From Eucalyptus grandis (taxonomy: Eukaryota; Streptophyta; Magnoliopsida; Myrtales; Myrtaceae), in contig NC_052615.1 of the NCBI RefSeq assembly GCF_016545825.1, forward strand, positions 35,117,516-35,181,515: a stretch of DNA of 64,000 nt, read 5' to 3'. Shown in pieces: positions 12,231 through 25,234 of the stretch (position 1 is its first letter; each line of letters opens with the position of its first letter). The notes under the pieces are model-generated. The model worked only from the letters and a program-made list of their open reading frames with translations, searched no databases and had not been told where the DNA came from. Position numbers and translations under genes: made by a program.

Positions 12231-14029
12231 CTTTTGTGTTTCCTCGGGCAGATTAAATCTATGCTGTGTCTGATTGTCCGAGGGTCAAAGAAGATTCAGC
12301 AAGAAAAACTTTCAGACCCTTTTCTTGCTATCCCACCCCTGACAAGTCAGATTGAGCAGAATGTCTTGGATTTGTGTGAAAAACTTCAATGGCTCACACG
12401 TTATAATGGGTCTTCGCCTTTCCTTGGGATGGTGGGAAATGGCGTTCCAGTTTTCTTGGACAGTTGAATGGATGTCCATGTTGTGAGCTAAAAATGGACA
12501 ATCCTCCATCAATTGCATATACATTGCCAGGGTAGGGGAATGACAAGAGGGCATGTGTGTTTGACCTTTTCAAAAGTAGATTTTGGGCTGAGGCCAGCCA
12601 AATTCACTTGGCAACATAGCTTTTTTGTCTCTGTCAAATGGGTGATTCACAAGTCAATGACCTCATATGTGAATCAATCCAGAGTGTCGAGGTAAGCCAA
12701 TTGCAATTGTAGGTTTCATTTCTTGAAATAGATAAGGTTACTCATACAACAGTTTGAGATCACTACATGAATCGGTTGTGTAGTAAAAAAGCCAGCTCCT
12801 CCTTCACTGCCTCACCCTCTCTCCCCGTCATGAACAGGCTATTCACCACCTCCGGCGATGGTGACGACACCAAATATGTCCCTCAGCCCTCTCTCCACCG
12901 CCAATCTGCCATTATCAGGCCACCCTCTGCTCTTCTCCTCGATGAAATCCCTCAATGATTGGGAAATGTCCAGCATGCCAATTAGAAATCAAGCTATTGA
13001 GAGTTTCTCAATAGTTTTGGAGTATATTCCGACCTAATCCTATCAATAATATCTGCATACCTTTCATATCTGTTTCAAATCTATCATAAACCATTTAGCA
13101 CCATTTCTGAGGGAAGATATTTCGTGAGGTTTCATCCTGATCTTATTTCGACTTTTAATTTTTTGTGATTTTTTCGCACCCCTTTTCTTTCATTTTTAGC
13201 TTTTAAGTTGGAAGATATTTTTATGACTTAACATCAGCAATTGTTATTTAATGTCATATTTTGTATTACTTTTGAAAATGAACAATTAAAAGATTAGGTT
13301 CTTTAAAGATATTATGACCTTAATAGGGAAAAAAAAGAATGATTAAGCATTGGTTTTTGGAGGGAATATAATCTTGGGATAGACTTGCTAAAATGTGGAG
13401 GACTTATTTTGATAACCTAATAAGGTGGGGATAATATTGAAAATGGCGAAAAGGTGAGGATTTTTATTGCAATTTTGCCTTACAAAATTGTTAGGAAAAG
13501 CCATATGCCTGCATTCGAGATAAACACTATGAACAATTATAAATGGATAAATTTGTATATTATGACAATAAATACGATGGACGAGAGTTATCCATGAACT
13601 CCAACGTTTTAAATTTGAACTCAAGATAATTATGAAGTATTTCAAGAATTCTAACCTCTAATACGCATATGTCTCCGAACTTGCAACTGTTGTACAATAG
13701 CCTAAACTTTATTTACAAATGTTACCCTTTTTCATCAGCATGTGCAATTCACGTGATCTTGAGTGAGTACAGTGTTTATCTTCATTTCACTTTTTAAAAG
13801 AAAACCCTCATTTACCCTATGTAAAATGGTAAAATAATATATATGAGATTGGTATTAAAAAAAGGAGATAACTAAATTAAATAGAAAATTAATAACCAAA
13901 TAGAAATGAAACAAATAAATAAATAAGTACATTAACTAATAAAATCTTGTTATTTGATGAACGTAGCCGTTTTAATAGAACTAAACAAGATATATTTACA
14001 AAATATAAAAATAGAAAGAGGATTGCCAT
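12231..14029. other. Upstream region of PLIM2 and AT-rich spacer
   Basis: About 250 bp next to the PLIM2 start probably holds its promoter and leader. The rest is AT-rich and I see no convincing gene or RNA. A 63-codon ORF at 12767-12958 (+) has no recognisable features. Confidence 0.4.
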
Positions 14030-14596
14030 TGAGGGTGAGCATGGTTCTAGGATAGAACCTAGAACTTAGAACTTGGAACCTGAGTACTGGGTTGGTGGAA
14101 ACTTATAGCTTCCAGGTTCTAGATTCCAAAATATAAAATGGTAAGTTCTAGGTTCCAAAAATTAAGAAACCTATTTTGACAAGTAGGTTCCCAATTCTTA
14201 ATTGAAGGAACTAGAACCTGTAACTTAGAATTTAAAACAAGTCTTAATGTTTTTCTTGATTCATATCTTTTGCGCAATCTTAAGATATAATTTGAACTTC
14301 TATTTTAAGATTGAGACTTTTATTTTATTAATATTTATATTTTCACGTGTATTTATGGCTAGTGAATTGTGCAGCAAGTGGTGGTGATCATTAAAGATTT
14401 TAATTTACTGGAATCGTTTAATTAATAATATAAGTAGAACCCAAGAGACCCTAGAACCGATTTTGTGACAAAATAGATTCTAAGTGCTAAGGTACATAGG
14501 ATAGATTTTAGATTCCAAAAAATGATGAATCTATTCCAATGATACGTTACAGGTTTGAGGTGGAACTTATACAAAACATGAAACCATTCATCCTTA
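14030..14596 (+). mobile_element. Non-autonomous hAT-like MITE, copy A
   Basis: A 567-bp element bounded by imperfect 8-bp target-site duplications, ATTGCCAT (14022-14029) and ATTCCCAT (14597-14604). The left end GGGTGAGCATGGTTCTAGG mirrors the end of copy B at 51197. The interior is full of GGTTCTAGG/GGAACCTAG-type motifs in both orientations. An 8-bp duplication and short terminal inverted repeats fit the hAT superfamily. No transposase frame is present. Confidence 0.75.
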
Positions 14597-16369
14597 ATTC
14601 CCATACCAAAAATGTCAAACAAAAAAGAATTATGGGTTTTACATGATTCTTTTCGGGCCACCTAAGCGCCACACGCACGTCAGCATTTATGCCAAGCTTT
14701 TCGACAGAAGGATGTAGATGATCAAATGAATGTATGGTTATAGTACCCGATTACACCCGAAGAAAGAAAAAGAGAAAACAAGTTTGACAACATCCTTTGA
14801 CTCGAGAAGAAGTTCAGATACTTGCGATCGCCATTGTCCCTGCATGCACCCGCCTTATAAAATGATCATGTGCTGTCGATGTGGGGAAACGAGAATTGGG
14901 TTTTGCACCGATAGAAACTGTAGATTTTCGGATCGAAAATGGATGAAATGCGAGAGTGAGGCCGGATTGATGTGGAGCAAGACCGTACGCGGCACGTGCA
15001 TGCGGGGCCCCAGTTTCGTCGGGAGTTTATCTGTTGTTGTTGGTTGGGCGGCGTTATCCGTTTCCCGGTGACGTGTCCGTCTGCCCGCATAGATACGAGC
15101 AAAGCAGCGGTTCTCGCCGTCACGCTCGTCCCAAGCGCGTGCGCGAGACACTCCGCCATTCGTTCTTGAGACTGTCGTTATTATCTGTCTGAACGATGTC
15201 CGCTGGGCCTCTCCAAGTTAACAGGATCGAAAGCGTGCAATGCAATGCATAGCCCAAAAGAAGCAGTAAAGAGCAAAGAGGCAGACACCCCCTCGATTGA
15301 CTGCGGGATCCTGAGAGCTAGTACGGGCTTGTTGCTCCTCCTGCATGGTGGGTTCACTATTGTTCTTTGCACAGTCCTGGAGCTCCCAAGGTAAGCAATC
15401 TATCAAATTCAAGTTCCCTTCTGTTAACAGCAACGAAGAAAGGGGGGGGTGGACAAAGATAGTAAAAGGTTAAAGGTGTGGGGACACATCATTTCAATCA
15501 TTAGTGCTGTGAAGTATGCAGGAAGGGAGATTTACCTGTTGAGAATCCCAGCTTATGCTTGTTTTCGGATCACTAGTTCAGAGTCTTATCTGCCGCAGCG
15601 TTCTTTTAAGATTTCCCGAGAAGGGTGTTACCTTATCTTTGTGTGCGCCGTTCACGTCATTTCATGTACTCGGAAAGATAGTGGAGATTGGCATCGATTG
15701 CTTTTTCTGTGAGTTTTTGCCATGAGATCTACGTTTTTGATGTCGTGAGAGCATTTTTTTGCAGTCCCTTATTCTGTTTTTCCATTTGAGAAGTTTGCGA
15801 TTGAGCATGGGATCGAGTCAATCTATTTCTGATCGTGATCAATGCATCACAAGCATTAAACAGTACCGATTCGATGTAAGGCAGCTCTATCCTTCTGGGA
15901 AGCTGAATTCAAGTGCGTTCGGCTAAGAGCCACATTCAGGACATTCCTGCTCTTATTCTTTTCCTTTTTCACTTGTTTGCTACAACATGGAATTTGATTC
16001 GTTGAAAGCCCAGTTTTTCAGTTGTACAAAATTGGTTGATTAGCATTTGAGGGCAAGCTAATGAAAGCTTCTCCTTTCTCCTTTTTTTTTTCAGTATCAG
16101 CCTTGCGTTTCTACTAAGATGCTTCCAAACTGTGAAGCCTAATTGACAAAAGCAGAAAATAATGTTCATCTAGAATAGGCTTCAATTCAAACTATTTCGG
16201 GTCTAGTTTTCAATTTTAACTGGAGCTGCTTACAGCATAAGGACTAAGCAGCTTTTCCTTTATGTGCCAAGTCATTTATGACAATGTAAATGCAGGGACA
16301 TACTCTCGGTGAATCGGCATCCATTGTTCTTTAAGTAGGTCAGACAGGCCAGGGGTACCCACTCTTGAG
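14597..16369 (+). promoter_or_regulatory. Upstream region and probable leader exon/intron of accA
   Basis: A more GC-rich stretch from about 14.7 to 15.4 kb precedes the accA coding start. A GTAAGC donor at 15391 and a TGCAG acceptor ending at 16295 suggest a leader intron of about 0.9 kb, with a 5' UTR exon ending at 15390. No transcript evidence was available, and I assign no TATA box. Confidence 0.4.
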
Positions 16370-19300
16370 ATGAACTCCTTGTCTTTACTTGGAAGAAATG
16401 GCGGAGGACAACAGCGAGGCAACTTTCAGGGCTTTGAAATTGGTTCATGTTCGAATGCTACCAAGGAGCTCTCTGCTAGTGATCTGCTTAGAAGTTCATC
16501 AAGAGGTTTTTATAAATATTGGTCTAAAGTTTCTATAGGTACTAGGAAACGATACCAGTTCTGCGTCTTTGCAAAAGTAAACAAGGGTAGGAAGCATGAG
16601 TATCCCTGGCCTGATAACCTTGATCCAAATATCCCCAGCGAACAACAGTTGACCTATCTCTCTCACTTCAAGCCCCTGGCTGAGAAACCGAAGCCAGTGA
16701 CACTTCCTTTCGAAAAGCCCCTTATGGACCTAGAGCAAAAGATAGTCGAGGTGAGTTTCCTATCAAATGTGTTTGATGTCATACATCGGGGATCTAAGCT
16801 ATGCAGTTCTGTTTTCGTTACTTGTTAGGAAAATTAGAACAACCTAATGAGAAAGTTAAGCCTGCATGTTTCCCTCTCATGATTGTGGTGTTAGAGTTGA
16901 TACACTCACTAAAATTGCTCAATTGACCTGTTTAATCAAGCGTGATAACTTAGAAGAAGTGTAAAGGCATTTAGCTCTTCATGCTTGTAATCTATACAAC
17001 TAACAAACCTTAACCTTGAGATTCTTTGTGCTTCCTGCAGGTTCAAAGAATGGCAGACGAAACTGGTTTAGACTTCAGTGACCAAATTGGGGCACTAGAA
17101 AACAAGTATCAACAGGTACAATTCCAAAATTATTGTGGGAAAGGTCCCCGACGAGGTTAGCATAGGCATTGCTCCAGCGTTACATTTTATCAGCGTTAAG
17201 TTCTTAAGTTGTTTGAATGAGCTTATTCTCCTGTTGCCCTCAAATTCTGGATGGATTGTCCATGAGATATGTAAAGGTGAACGTCAAGAAAATCTGCAAC
17301 TGAAGCATGTGTTTTTCTTATGGCATCTGGACTGGATGTGAGATTGAACCTCTTAAAAGGTCCATTTTATGGACAATTTCTCATATTGGCTTGTGTGTGG
17401 TTTATGAAGCATGGAAGAAACATTTATTGGAGTAAACCGTATTATGAAGAGTGGCATGATTATTGCTGTTTCGATGGTTATTTCACGAGAGATTGAGAGA
17501 TTGGTTTTTTTCCTTCTGCTTGCCTACTTACAAAGCACATAATAAGAACGCAACTTTTCACTTCAACTGCAGGCCCTGAAGGATCTGTACAAGCACTTGA
17601 CTCCCATCCAACGCCTGGCTATAGCTCGACATCCCAACAGACCAACGGTCCTTGATCACATCTTGAACATAACAGATAAGGTACCTTCCTTTTTCTACTT
17701 GACACAAGTTCTGCTGCATGATCAACATCTTATGCTCCGTTTTGTAACTCCATTTATCTTGAAGTGGGTGGAACTCCATGGCGATCGTGCAGGATATAAT
17801 GATCCAGCCATTGTGACCGGGCTTGGGACCATTGACGGTAAGAGCTATATGTTTATAGGCCATCAGAAAGGGAGGAATACAAAGGAAAACATAGCTCGCA
17901 ACTTTGCGATGCCAACTCCTCATGGGTAAGTACCAGTATCATAGTCTTTAAACCCAATTTATTAAAAATAACAGAAATAGAAAAGCAAAACCAAATAAAA
18001 AAAGCTGCAGAATATGTACTATTTTGCAATAACATCTTGTGAAGATTGATGGAAAGTTTTGCTGAATGGAAAGCTACCGCAAGGCCTTGCGCTTGATGAA
18101 GTATGCAGATCACCATGGATTCCCAATTATTACTTTTGTTGATACTCCTGGGGCCTTCGCTGATTTAAAATCAGAGGAACTTGGTCAGGTGAGTTTTCAC
18201 TTCTTATTCCTGAACCCTTTCTGTATAGCAGACGATCCATTTCCTTTTGCAAGTGAATTTTCTTATGTACTTCGGTGCAGGGAGAAGCAATAGCCCGTAA
18301 CCTTAGGACAATGTTTGGATTTAAAGTGCCCATCATCACGGTTGTGACTGGCGAAGGTGGTTCTGGTGGAGCTCTTGCCATCGCGTGCGCCAATAAGCTG
18401 TTTATGCTGGAGAACTCAGCATTCTATGTGGCAAGGTAAGTGCGGTTCCTTCTTGATCTTTCTGGTGGTGAAAACCAAACTTTTGAGCTGAAACAATCAA
18501 CAATAAATCAAGCCTTATCCTACTAAGTGGAATCGGTTCCATGAAACAATCATGATTTTGGATTTTCAACTCTGGAGAAAATTGATAAGACCCTTGTTCT
18601 AATATGTGTTCAATATGAGAGCTTCTTAATTCACACATCACAGGTTCATCTCTGTGCATAGAACTATTGGCCACTAATTCATTGCCACCTTCATTGAAGA
18701 TCCATGTAGTGCTGGTTTGCTATCAGTGTTTTGCCATTAATAAACTCTCCTTTGTTTTTCTGGTGGTTAGCCCTGAAGCTTGTGCTGCAATACTGTGGAA
18801 AACTTCCCAAGCAGCTCCTACGGTACATAATCATTCTTAATCTCACAACTTTATCATCACGCAATGCAGGGAGGGCACTGGATGATAATGAAAGTATTTT
18901 TGCGGACTTGTACAGGCAGCTGAAAAGCTGAGGATCACAGCTCAGGAGCACTACAGGCTCAAGATTGCCGATGGCATAATTCCTGTAAGGACTAGCAACT
19001 TTCTATATCTATTGCTTTCTGGCTATACGGTAGCCAGATATTGAGGTCAAGGGTGAGAGCAAAAGTTTCTCATGGAAGGAGTAAAATCATTTTCAGCTTT
19101 CTCTGCCTGTTGGTTGGGCCGGAAATTGCAGTTGCAACTTCTATCTTACTGTCGACACTAAAATTCGTAGGAACCTCTCGGCGGTGCACATGCTGACCCT
19201 GTGTGGACGTCTCAGCAAATAAAGTTTACAATCATTCAGGCCATGCAGGTAATAGATGCTCGCTCAATATGATAGGAATGATCTTTTCCAAGGAACTCAG

Positions 19301-20367
19301 ACATCTTTCAATATCCTCGACAAATTCCACAGTTCTCTCGGGTATTGAAAACTTTCTGAGTCATCCCTATCTTATAGAAAATGTTTAATAATGCAGGAGC
19401 TCACAGCAATGGATACCGAAGAGTTACTTCGCACCGTAGGAACAAGTTCCGGCAAATTGGAGGCTTCCAGGAAGGCATTCCAGTGGAACCCGAGAGGAAA
19501 AGCAGCATGAAACGAGCTGATGTCAACACTCTGGCCACCGACTTAGAGTCAGAGATAGAGAACCTCAAGAAGAAAATCCTAGAAAAGACAGGGCCACCCG
19601 ATCTGCTCACTAGCCAAGCTATCGAGAAGCTCAGGCAAGAGGTCGACAAGGAAATGACCGAAGCATTCATAGCAATGGGACTGCAAGGGAAACTCGAATT
19701 AGTAAAGCTGGAATTATCCAAATTGCCGGATACGCCTAACCAGCCTCTCAACCGTGGTCTGCAAGAGAGAGTCGACAACTTGGTGCGAGAGTTCAATAGT
19801 AAATTATCAAGACCAGGGGCCTATCTTGGACTAAAGACCAAGCTCGAGAAGCTGAACATGGTGAACAGGCTGGTGGAGCTGAAAGAGAAACGCGACCGGT
19901 TGAAAGCAGAAATAAACGAGAAGATCCCGGCTGAAGTGAAGGCCAAGATGCAGCTTCTGAAAGATGCTCAGGAGAAGCTACGTGAGGGCGACGAACTGGA
20001 TGAGCATTTGGTGGATGAAGCAAAGAGAGCTAAGGAAGAGCTGGAGGCGGCTCTTAAGTTGGCTAACCTGGAGATTGTCGGCACGACGAACCGGAACTCG
20101 ATCCACGTTGCAGCCGAACTACAACACGGGATGGAGAAGATGAAGGAAGAGATCGACCGGGACATCGCAAGAGCAGTAAACGCAGCCGGAGTTGGCCCCG
20201 AAATCGAGCAGCTGAAGGCGGAGGTGGCAAAGGGCTCGAGCCCGGAACATGTTAGGAAGATGGCGGCGGAGATCAAGGAGAAGATTCTTGCTGCGTTGGA
20301 CACAGAAGCGCTGAAGGAGAAGGCGGAGAATCTTCAGAGGTCGGCGAGGGAGAACGGAAGATGTTAA
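16370..20367 (+). CDS. CAC3: Chloroplast acetyl-CoA carboxylase carboxyltransferase subunit alpha, with frameshift in last exon
   Basis: Ten coding exons: 16370-16750, 17041-17115, 17573-17680, 17765-17925, 18074-18188, 18281-18435, 18771-18822, 18916-18984, 19171-19248 and 19397 onward. The first nine give 398 codons with every phase closing. The product is the alpha subunit of the carboxyltransferase half of heteromeric plastid acetyl-CoA carboxylase, which makes malonyl-CoA for fatty-acid synthesis together with the plastid-encoded beta subunit. The N-terminus is Ser- and Arg-rich, as in a transit peptide. Core motifs include [49 protein letters not shown] and [10 protein letters not shown]. 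Plants add a long coiled-coil tail, seen here to 20367. Within exon 10 the family pattern leaves frame 2 and resumes in frame 1 near 19425-19435, as if one base were missing; read literally, translation stops at 19508-19510 (435 aa). Intact length would be near 720 aa. Confidence 0.9.
19425..19440 (+). other. Apparent 1-nt frameshift in accA exon 10
   Basis: Upstream of here [12 protein letters not shown] (frame 2) fits the plant alpha-subunit tail; just downstream [15 protein letters not shown] (frame 1) continues the same family pattern, and frame 1 then stays open for over 900 bases. No alternative AG acceptor nearby restores the frame. It is either an assembly or sequencing slip or a real truncating mutation. 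Confidence 0.75.
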
Positions 20368-20885
20368 ATTACTGAAGAATTTTAGATTAGCAATGAAATA
20401 GTAATGAGTAAATATTTGGATCTATTTTGAGATAAACGATATTATTATTGTTAAATAATGAGTGATTAGAATTTGTGAAATATTTGACAAATCATCCCGA
20501 ATTCAAATTGAGAAGACGAAAAACTAGTGAGTGACTCGATGATTTTTTTTTTTAATTATATTTGGTCGTAAATTGCGATTTCGATAATTATATTTGGTTA
20601 CTGTAAATTGCGATTTCTTCCCTCTAAAATTATGTATCAAGTTCATATTAAATATAGAAATATGGAGTTTTTTGGTAGGTTTAGCCTTTAAGGTTAATTG
20701 CACTTTGATTTGTTCAATTTGGTCTCTATATGAAATCAAGTTAATGAACATCATGTCAGCATATTAACCATGTTAATTAATGGAATGGATTGATTATTTA
20801 CATGTTAATTAATGGAATGGATTGATTATTTACATCGTTAAATGAGAGTGTACAAAACAAAACTAAAAGGATCAAATTGAATAAA
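20368..20885. other. 3' flank of accA, AT-rich
   Basis: Contains the accA 3' flank and an exact 32-bp tandem duplication. I see no gene. Confidence 0.5.
20769..20832 (+). repeat. Exact 32-bp tandem duplication
   Basis: The 32 bases at 20769-20800 are repeated without change at 20801-20832. The unit starts CATGTTAATTAATGG. Confidence 0.97.
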
Positions 20886-21955
20886 AAATATGTGCATTAC
20901 AAGTCCTAAAACTTATCGCGAAAATGCAATTGAATCTAAAATTTTCAAAAAATGCAATTAAGTCTAAAAATTTGTCCAATCAAGTCATTCTGTTAATAGT
21001 GACAATTTATGTAATAGAAAATACTAACGTTGCAACTTTAAATAAATTTCTCTCTCCTACATGACTTTTTTTTTATCAAAAACTAAAGAAAGCTAAAATA
21101 ATTTTTAAAAAAAAACTAGAAAAGAAGTTTTTTTTTTTTAAATGAGGGGACTCATCGATGGCTGCCACCATTGCTACCCATTGCTAGAGGGGCCGATGAG
21201 CCTCACCTAAGCCCAGCAAGGTTCGTCGGCCCTAGGAGGCTCATCCAAATTTAGGTGATGCGCTCTCTCGCTCAAGCCTAGCTCAGCCTAGCGATTGTCA
21301 CCGACCCTCACCTAGGGCCGACAAGAGCTGGCGAGGCATCACCTAGATCTGGGCGAGCCTCACTAGCCTCAGGCAAGGGTCAACCAGGCCTCACCTGAGC
21401 CTAGCAACAATTGCCAGCCCTCACCTAAGGCTAGTGAAGCCTCGCCCAAGGCAAGCGATGGTCACTAGCCCCAAGGGAGGGTCGGTTTCACCTACCTAGA
21501 TCTAGGCACCCTCAACCCAATTTGGGCAAGCCTCGCTAGCCTAGGCAAGGGCCAACCTCACTATCCTCCCATCACCACCACCTAGGGTCGATAAGGTCAC
21601 CAGCCCCTCAAGTGATGAGTAGTAGCAGCAATGGTCACCAATCATCGGTGTGTTTTACCCTCTTTTTTTCTTTTTGTCTAGTTTTATTTTTTTAATTATT
21701 TTAGCATTGTTTTCATTTTTTAATATTATTTAAATAAGATCTAAAGGAAAAATTAATTAAAAAATGCCAAGTAAGAGAGAGAAATCCATTTAAAATTGTC
21801 ACGTCAATATTTTCTATTAGATAAATTGATGGTGTTAACGGAAGGATTCAATTACACCAATTTGACAAATTTTAAAAATTGGTTGCACATTTTAAAAATT
21901 CTATAACTAAATTGCACTTTCTCAATAAATTTTAAAACTGGAGTGTGTGTATCCC
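20886..21955. mobile_element. Mutator-like foldback element with GC-rich interior
   Basis: A 1070-bp element flanked by a perfect 9-bp direct repeat, TTGAATAAA, at 20877-20885 and 21956-21964. About 200 bp at each end are inverted copies: for instance AATAGAAAATACTAACGTTG near 21012 mirrors the region near 21805-21825. A 9-bp duplication with long terminal inverted repeats is the Mutator signature. The middle (about 21150-21650) is strikingly GC-rich and built of diverged CCTCACCTAGGGC- and GCCTAGC-like motifs. It has no transposase frame. An element with similar ends sits at 54616. Confidence 0.8.
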
Positions 21956-21964
21956 TTGAATAAA

Positions 21965-23300
21965 CAATAACAATTACTGGACTCGGAGTGTGCCTTATGA
22001 CCATTAAAATTGTACTCATTCTTAATTTGAAATAAGTTTCTCCAATTGAATACTTCTTAAATTTAAAATTAGAACATTCTGTTTTATTAAAATTGCTCTG
22101 GAAAGCGAAGTAGTCGAAGTGTGCGGAAAAGCAGCATGAACACCGCCCGACTGTTAAACAAAAGAAAAAAAAATGGTATGTTACCGCAAAAAGAAAAGCT
22201 AGGACATCAAAAGCTGCAAAATAAAAACCAATTCCGAACCCTGTTTCTCGAAAAGTGAATATCGATTACAAAAATCAAATCACGAATTCTAATTCAATGT
22301 AGAAGCTAGTCTAAATGGGAAACTCACGGATTGCTTACACCTAACTTGGGTCCTAAGTTAGGTCCTAACTTGTGTCCTCTCAACATGCAACGAAACATCA
22401 TGTATCAATTCAAATATCCACATACCGCTGCAAGGAAGTCATCTCTCACCTCTCATTATAAATACGCCTAAAACCACACATTTTTCAATGACTATTAATC
22501 AAGCAGAAAGAACTATTATGGAAATTTGCGCAACGCTTACCGTCTCTTGAGATAAGGTCATCAACACCATATAATATTAGTATAAATGCATTGAAAGTTA
22601 TAAAATTTGTCACAAAAGTACAATTAAGTCTTAAACTTTCAAAAAGTATAATCAAGTCATAAATGTTATTATAAATGTACAATCAATCTGAAGTTGCCTA
22701 ACCCTAAGATTAAGTTTTGAGCATAGTAGATCAAGTATCATCAATGAAGTCCTACAATTACTAGCTATTGCGTTAATTAAGCTTGTGAGCAGGATAGATC
22801 AAATATCATCAATATGAAGTTTGCAGTCTAAGATTTGAAGTATACTAAAACTCATATTTGAATTTTATAAAGATATTTATGAGTTGGGATTTGAATACTT
22901 GGAAAAGCCAAGCTCTAGCCCATATGTTGCTCCCCTCATTTTGTATAACTAATGGTAAGGGTGACCACTTGGACTGGTTCGACTTGAGAATCAAACCAAA
23001 TCAATTGGTACCAATCCACTTCCTAAATTAATTTACACGCATGGAGAATTGAAGGTCTTCAATGCGAACAAATAACAATATGCTTATTTAACCAATATAT
23101 GTTTTATGTAATAAAATGACGCAGCGCTTATATTATATTATAAAAAATTAGATTTTATTTATTTTTTTGGACAAACGAAAATTGGACGCGTTTCCGGATA
23201 GAACCGGGAGTCACAGCAGGGAAAGGTATCAAAATATGGCTGATATTTTTATTAATCAGGTCATACATTAGTTGTCTAAACTTCAATGGGCTAACTGAAA
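21965..23300. other. AT-rich spacer, no gene seen
   Basis: Contains short stretches like the foldback ends (near 22560-22680, AAGTACAATTAAGTCTTAAAC type), perhaps solo remnants. Nothing else is supported. Confidence 0.45.
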
Positions 23301-23766
23301 ATGGGTTCAAAAGTTAAAGCTCGTTCAGATTGGATCTTATATGGGTTTCTAGAAAACCCACTTAAGTCCAAAGAAAGGTGCCAGATTTCTTCATCCACCA
23401 CCAAGGTCACCACCGAGCAAGGTTGCCATCGCATCTCACCCCCATCACGTCTCGCCCGATGTCGAGTTTGGCCGGTCGTGGTCCGTAACGTGTGAAGAAT
23501 CGAGCCTTTACCATGCCAACAATCTCCGTCACCGATGGGCAATGTCCAATCTAGGCTAGCAACCTCGCATCCGACGTCATGAGATGGAGATAGAGGGCGG
23601 GGGCGTGTCTCGACTAATATTGGGGGCTCAATGGCGGCATCGTCCGGGGGCTCGGACGGAGGTGAGGCTGCGGTGACCAAGCTGGACATGCGACAAAGTG
23701 GGTTCAAGAACTCGTCTTCCATTGTGGAGTACAAAGACTGATTGATGGCGGGCACTCCCGAAAGAA

Positions 23767-23800
<34 letters not shown>

Positions 23801-24960
23801 GCTAGAAGTATTAAGCCCAAAAGAGGGAGGGAGTCAGCTGAGGACCCATTCGTCCCAAGCCCGTTTCTAAGCCGAAAAAGAGCCACTTGTGGGCTGTCTA
23901 GTTTTGTCAGTGTGGCCAGAATTACCCAAAAGAAAAAGAAAACCAAAATGGCCAAACTAGGTTGGGTTGGGAATATGGGTCATGTCAGGTATGGCCCATA
24001 TTTCTACACTTTGCTCATGTGCCATGCGAAATCTCTCGCTGACTTAGCGAGCTGATTCGTAGAGACGTCCGTTCTTCAGATGCAACAAGTTAAAGATGAG
24101 AATTTGTTAATAATTGAAGTTTGGGCCAGGTCAGGTATGAATTGGGATCAGTAGGGTCAAGACTAGATCACTATGATGTATTGTTTAAATAGGTAAATTC
24201 AGATCGGGTGATTTTCGACCCGATCTATCCATTTGATAGGTTTTAGTTTTCTTAGATTTGGTTAAATATGACGGTGTTTTAATGAATTGGGTATTAGTCA
24301 CTAGATTTGTATTTGTATAAAAATTAGTCAAAACAGATTAACTGAGTCAATATGAGTCTTGGTTTTTTACTCAATTTGATTCACCAATTTGACAAATTTA
24401 GTCACAAGGTCAATTCTCAACTTAGAATCACCCAACTCGAGAGCCAATCACCCATAATTATAAGTACAAATGGTGCATTTGATTCAGCATTTGTAAAGCC
24501 CTTTGAGGATCTAAAGTCCCTTGGGCATATGGAAATGGTGTTTGGCAATTTTTTTGGAGAACTTTAGGGAAATGTAATTGCCTAGGTCTTTGGCCCAAAC
24601 TAGGTCCAAACGTGCTTTAGAATGTTACATTTTGGATATGCAAATAGACTTTTTCTTTTCCAACTTTGTCCTCGCTCAACTTTCATAATTCTAGAAATGT
24701 CCTCAAAAACTCTAACTTTACCTTAGCCAACAGTGTCAACTAAGTTCTGCCGACAAATATTATGAGATTAAAAAAAAAATAGCAAAAGTCTTTTTCAAAA
24801 TATAGTTTCTATGTCAAAGTTGCTCCTCAATGCATTTTTAAAATATACTTTTGAACACTGTTGACACAAACTAAACTACATATTAACTAATCGATTGTGC
24901 CATTATAATTTAGGCATTTCAGATTTCCCAAAGTTAGATTGTTATATCGAACTGTTGTTT
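23300..24960. other. Spacer with a GC-rich patch and a GA microsatellite
   Basis: A GC-rich patch at 23400-23760 has an open minus-strand frame (23755-23291, 154 codons) without recognisable domains. An AG repeat occupies about 23768-23801. The remainder is AT-rich and unassigned. Confidence 0.4.
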
Positions 24961-24965
24961 CCTAT

Positions 24966-25062
24966 CAAGGAGAAGATTGTTGCTGCTTTGGATGCAAAAG
25001 CACCGAAAGAAAAGGCAATCTAGATAGGCATTTGAAGTCCTCGAGACCAAGAATGGCAGATG
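24966..25062 (+). pseudogene. Relic of the accA (CAC3) 3' coding end
   Basis: ATCAAGGAGAAGATTGTTG at 24967 and the following 40 or so bases closely match the end of the accA last exon at 20272-20325; a weaker match follows, ending at the GGCAGATGTGAAATT stretch near 25050, parallel to the accA stop region near 20360. In-frame stops interrupt it. It lies 4.6 kb downstream of the full gene in the same orientation, so it is probably what remains of a tandem copy. Confidence 0.7.
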
Positions 25063-25234
25063 TGAAATTGACATTGTTTGGCTTTGAAGCTTGAATCATG
25101 GATTGAATTTGACTTTACTCATTCTTAATCGAGACTTCCAACGTAATTAAAAAAAAAAAAAACTATCAAGCATTTGTTCTTCACATTCGACACTTTAGGT
25201 GTTCTGACAGAAAATCATTCTTGAACCGAAACCA

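Noticed and set aside
19381..20367. Stand-alone 328-codon gene
   Set aside because: It is the coiled-coil tail of accA in the shifted frame; its first codons are intronic or out of frame.
23291..23755. 154-codon minus-strand protein
   Set aside because: No domain, Pro- and Ser-rich composition from a GC-rich patch, no splice or promoter support.
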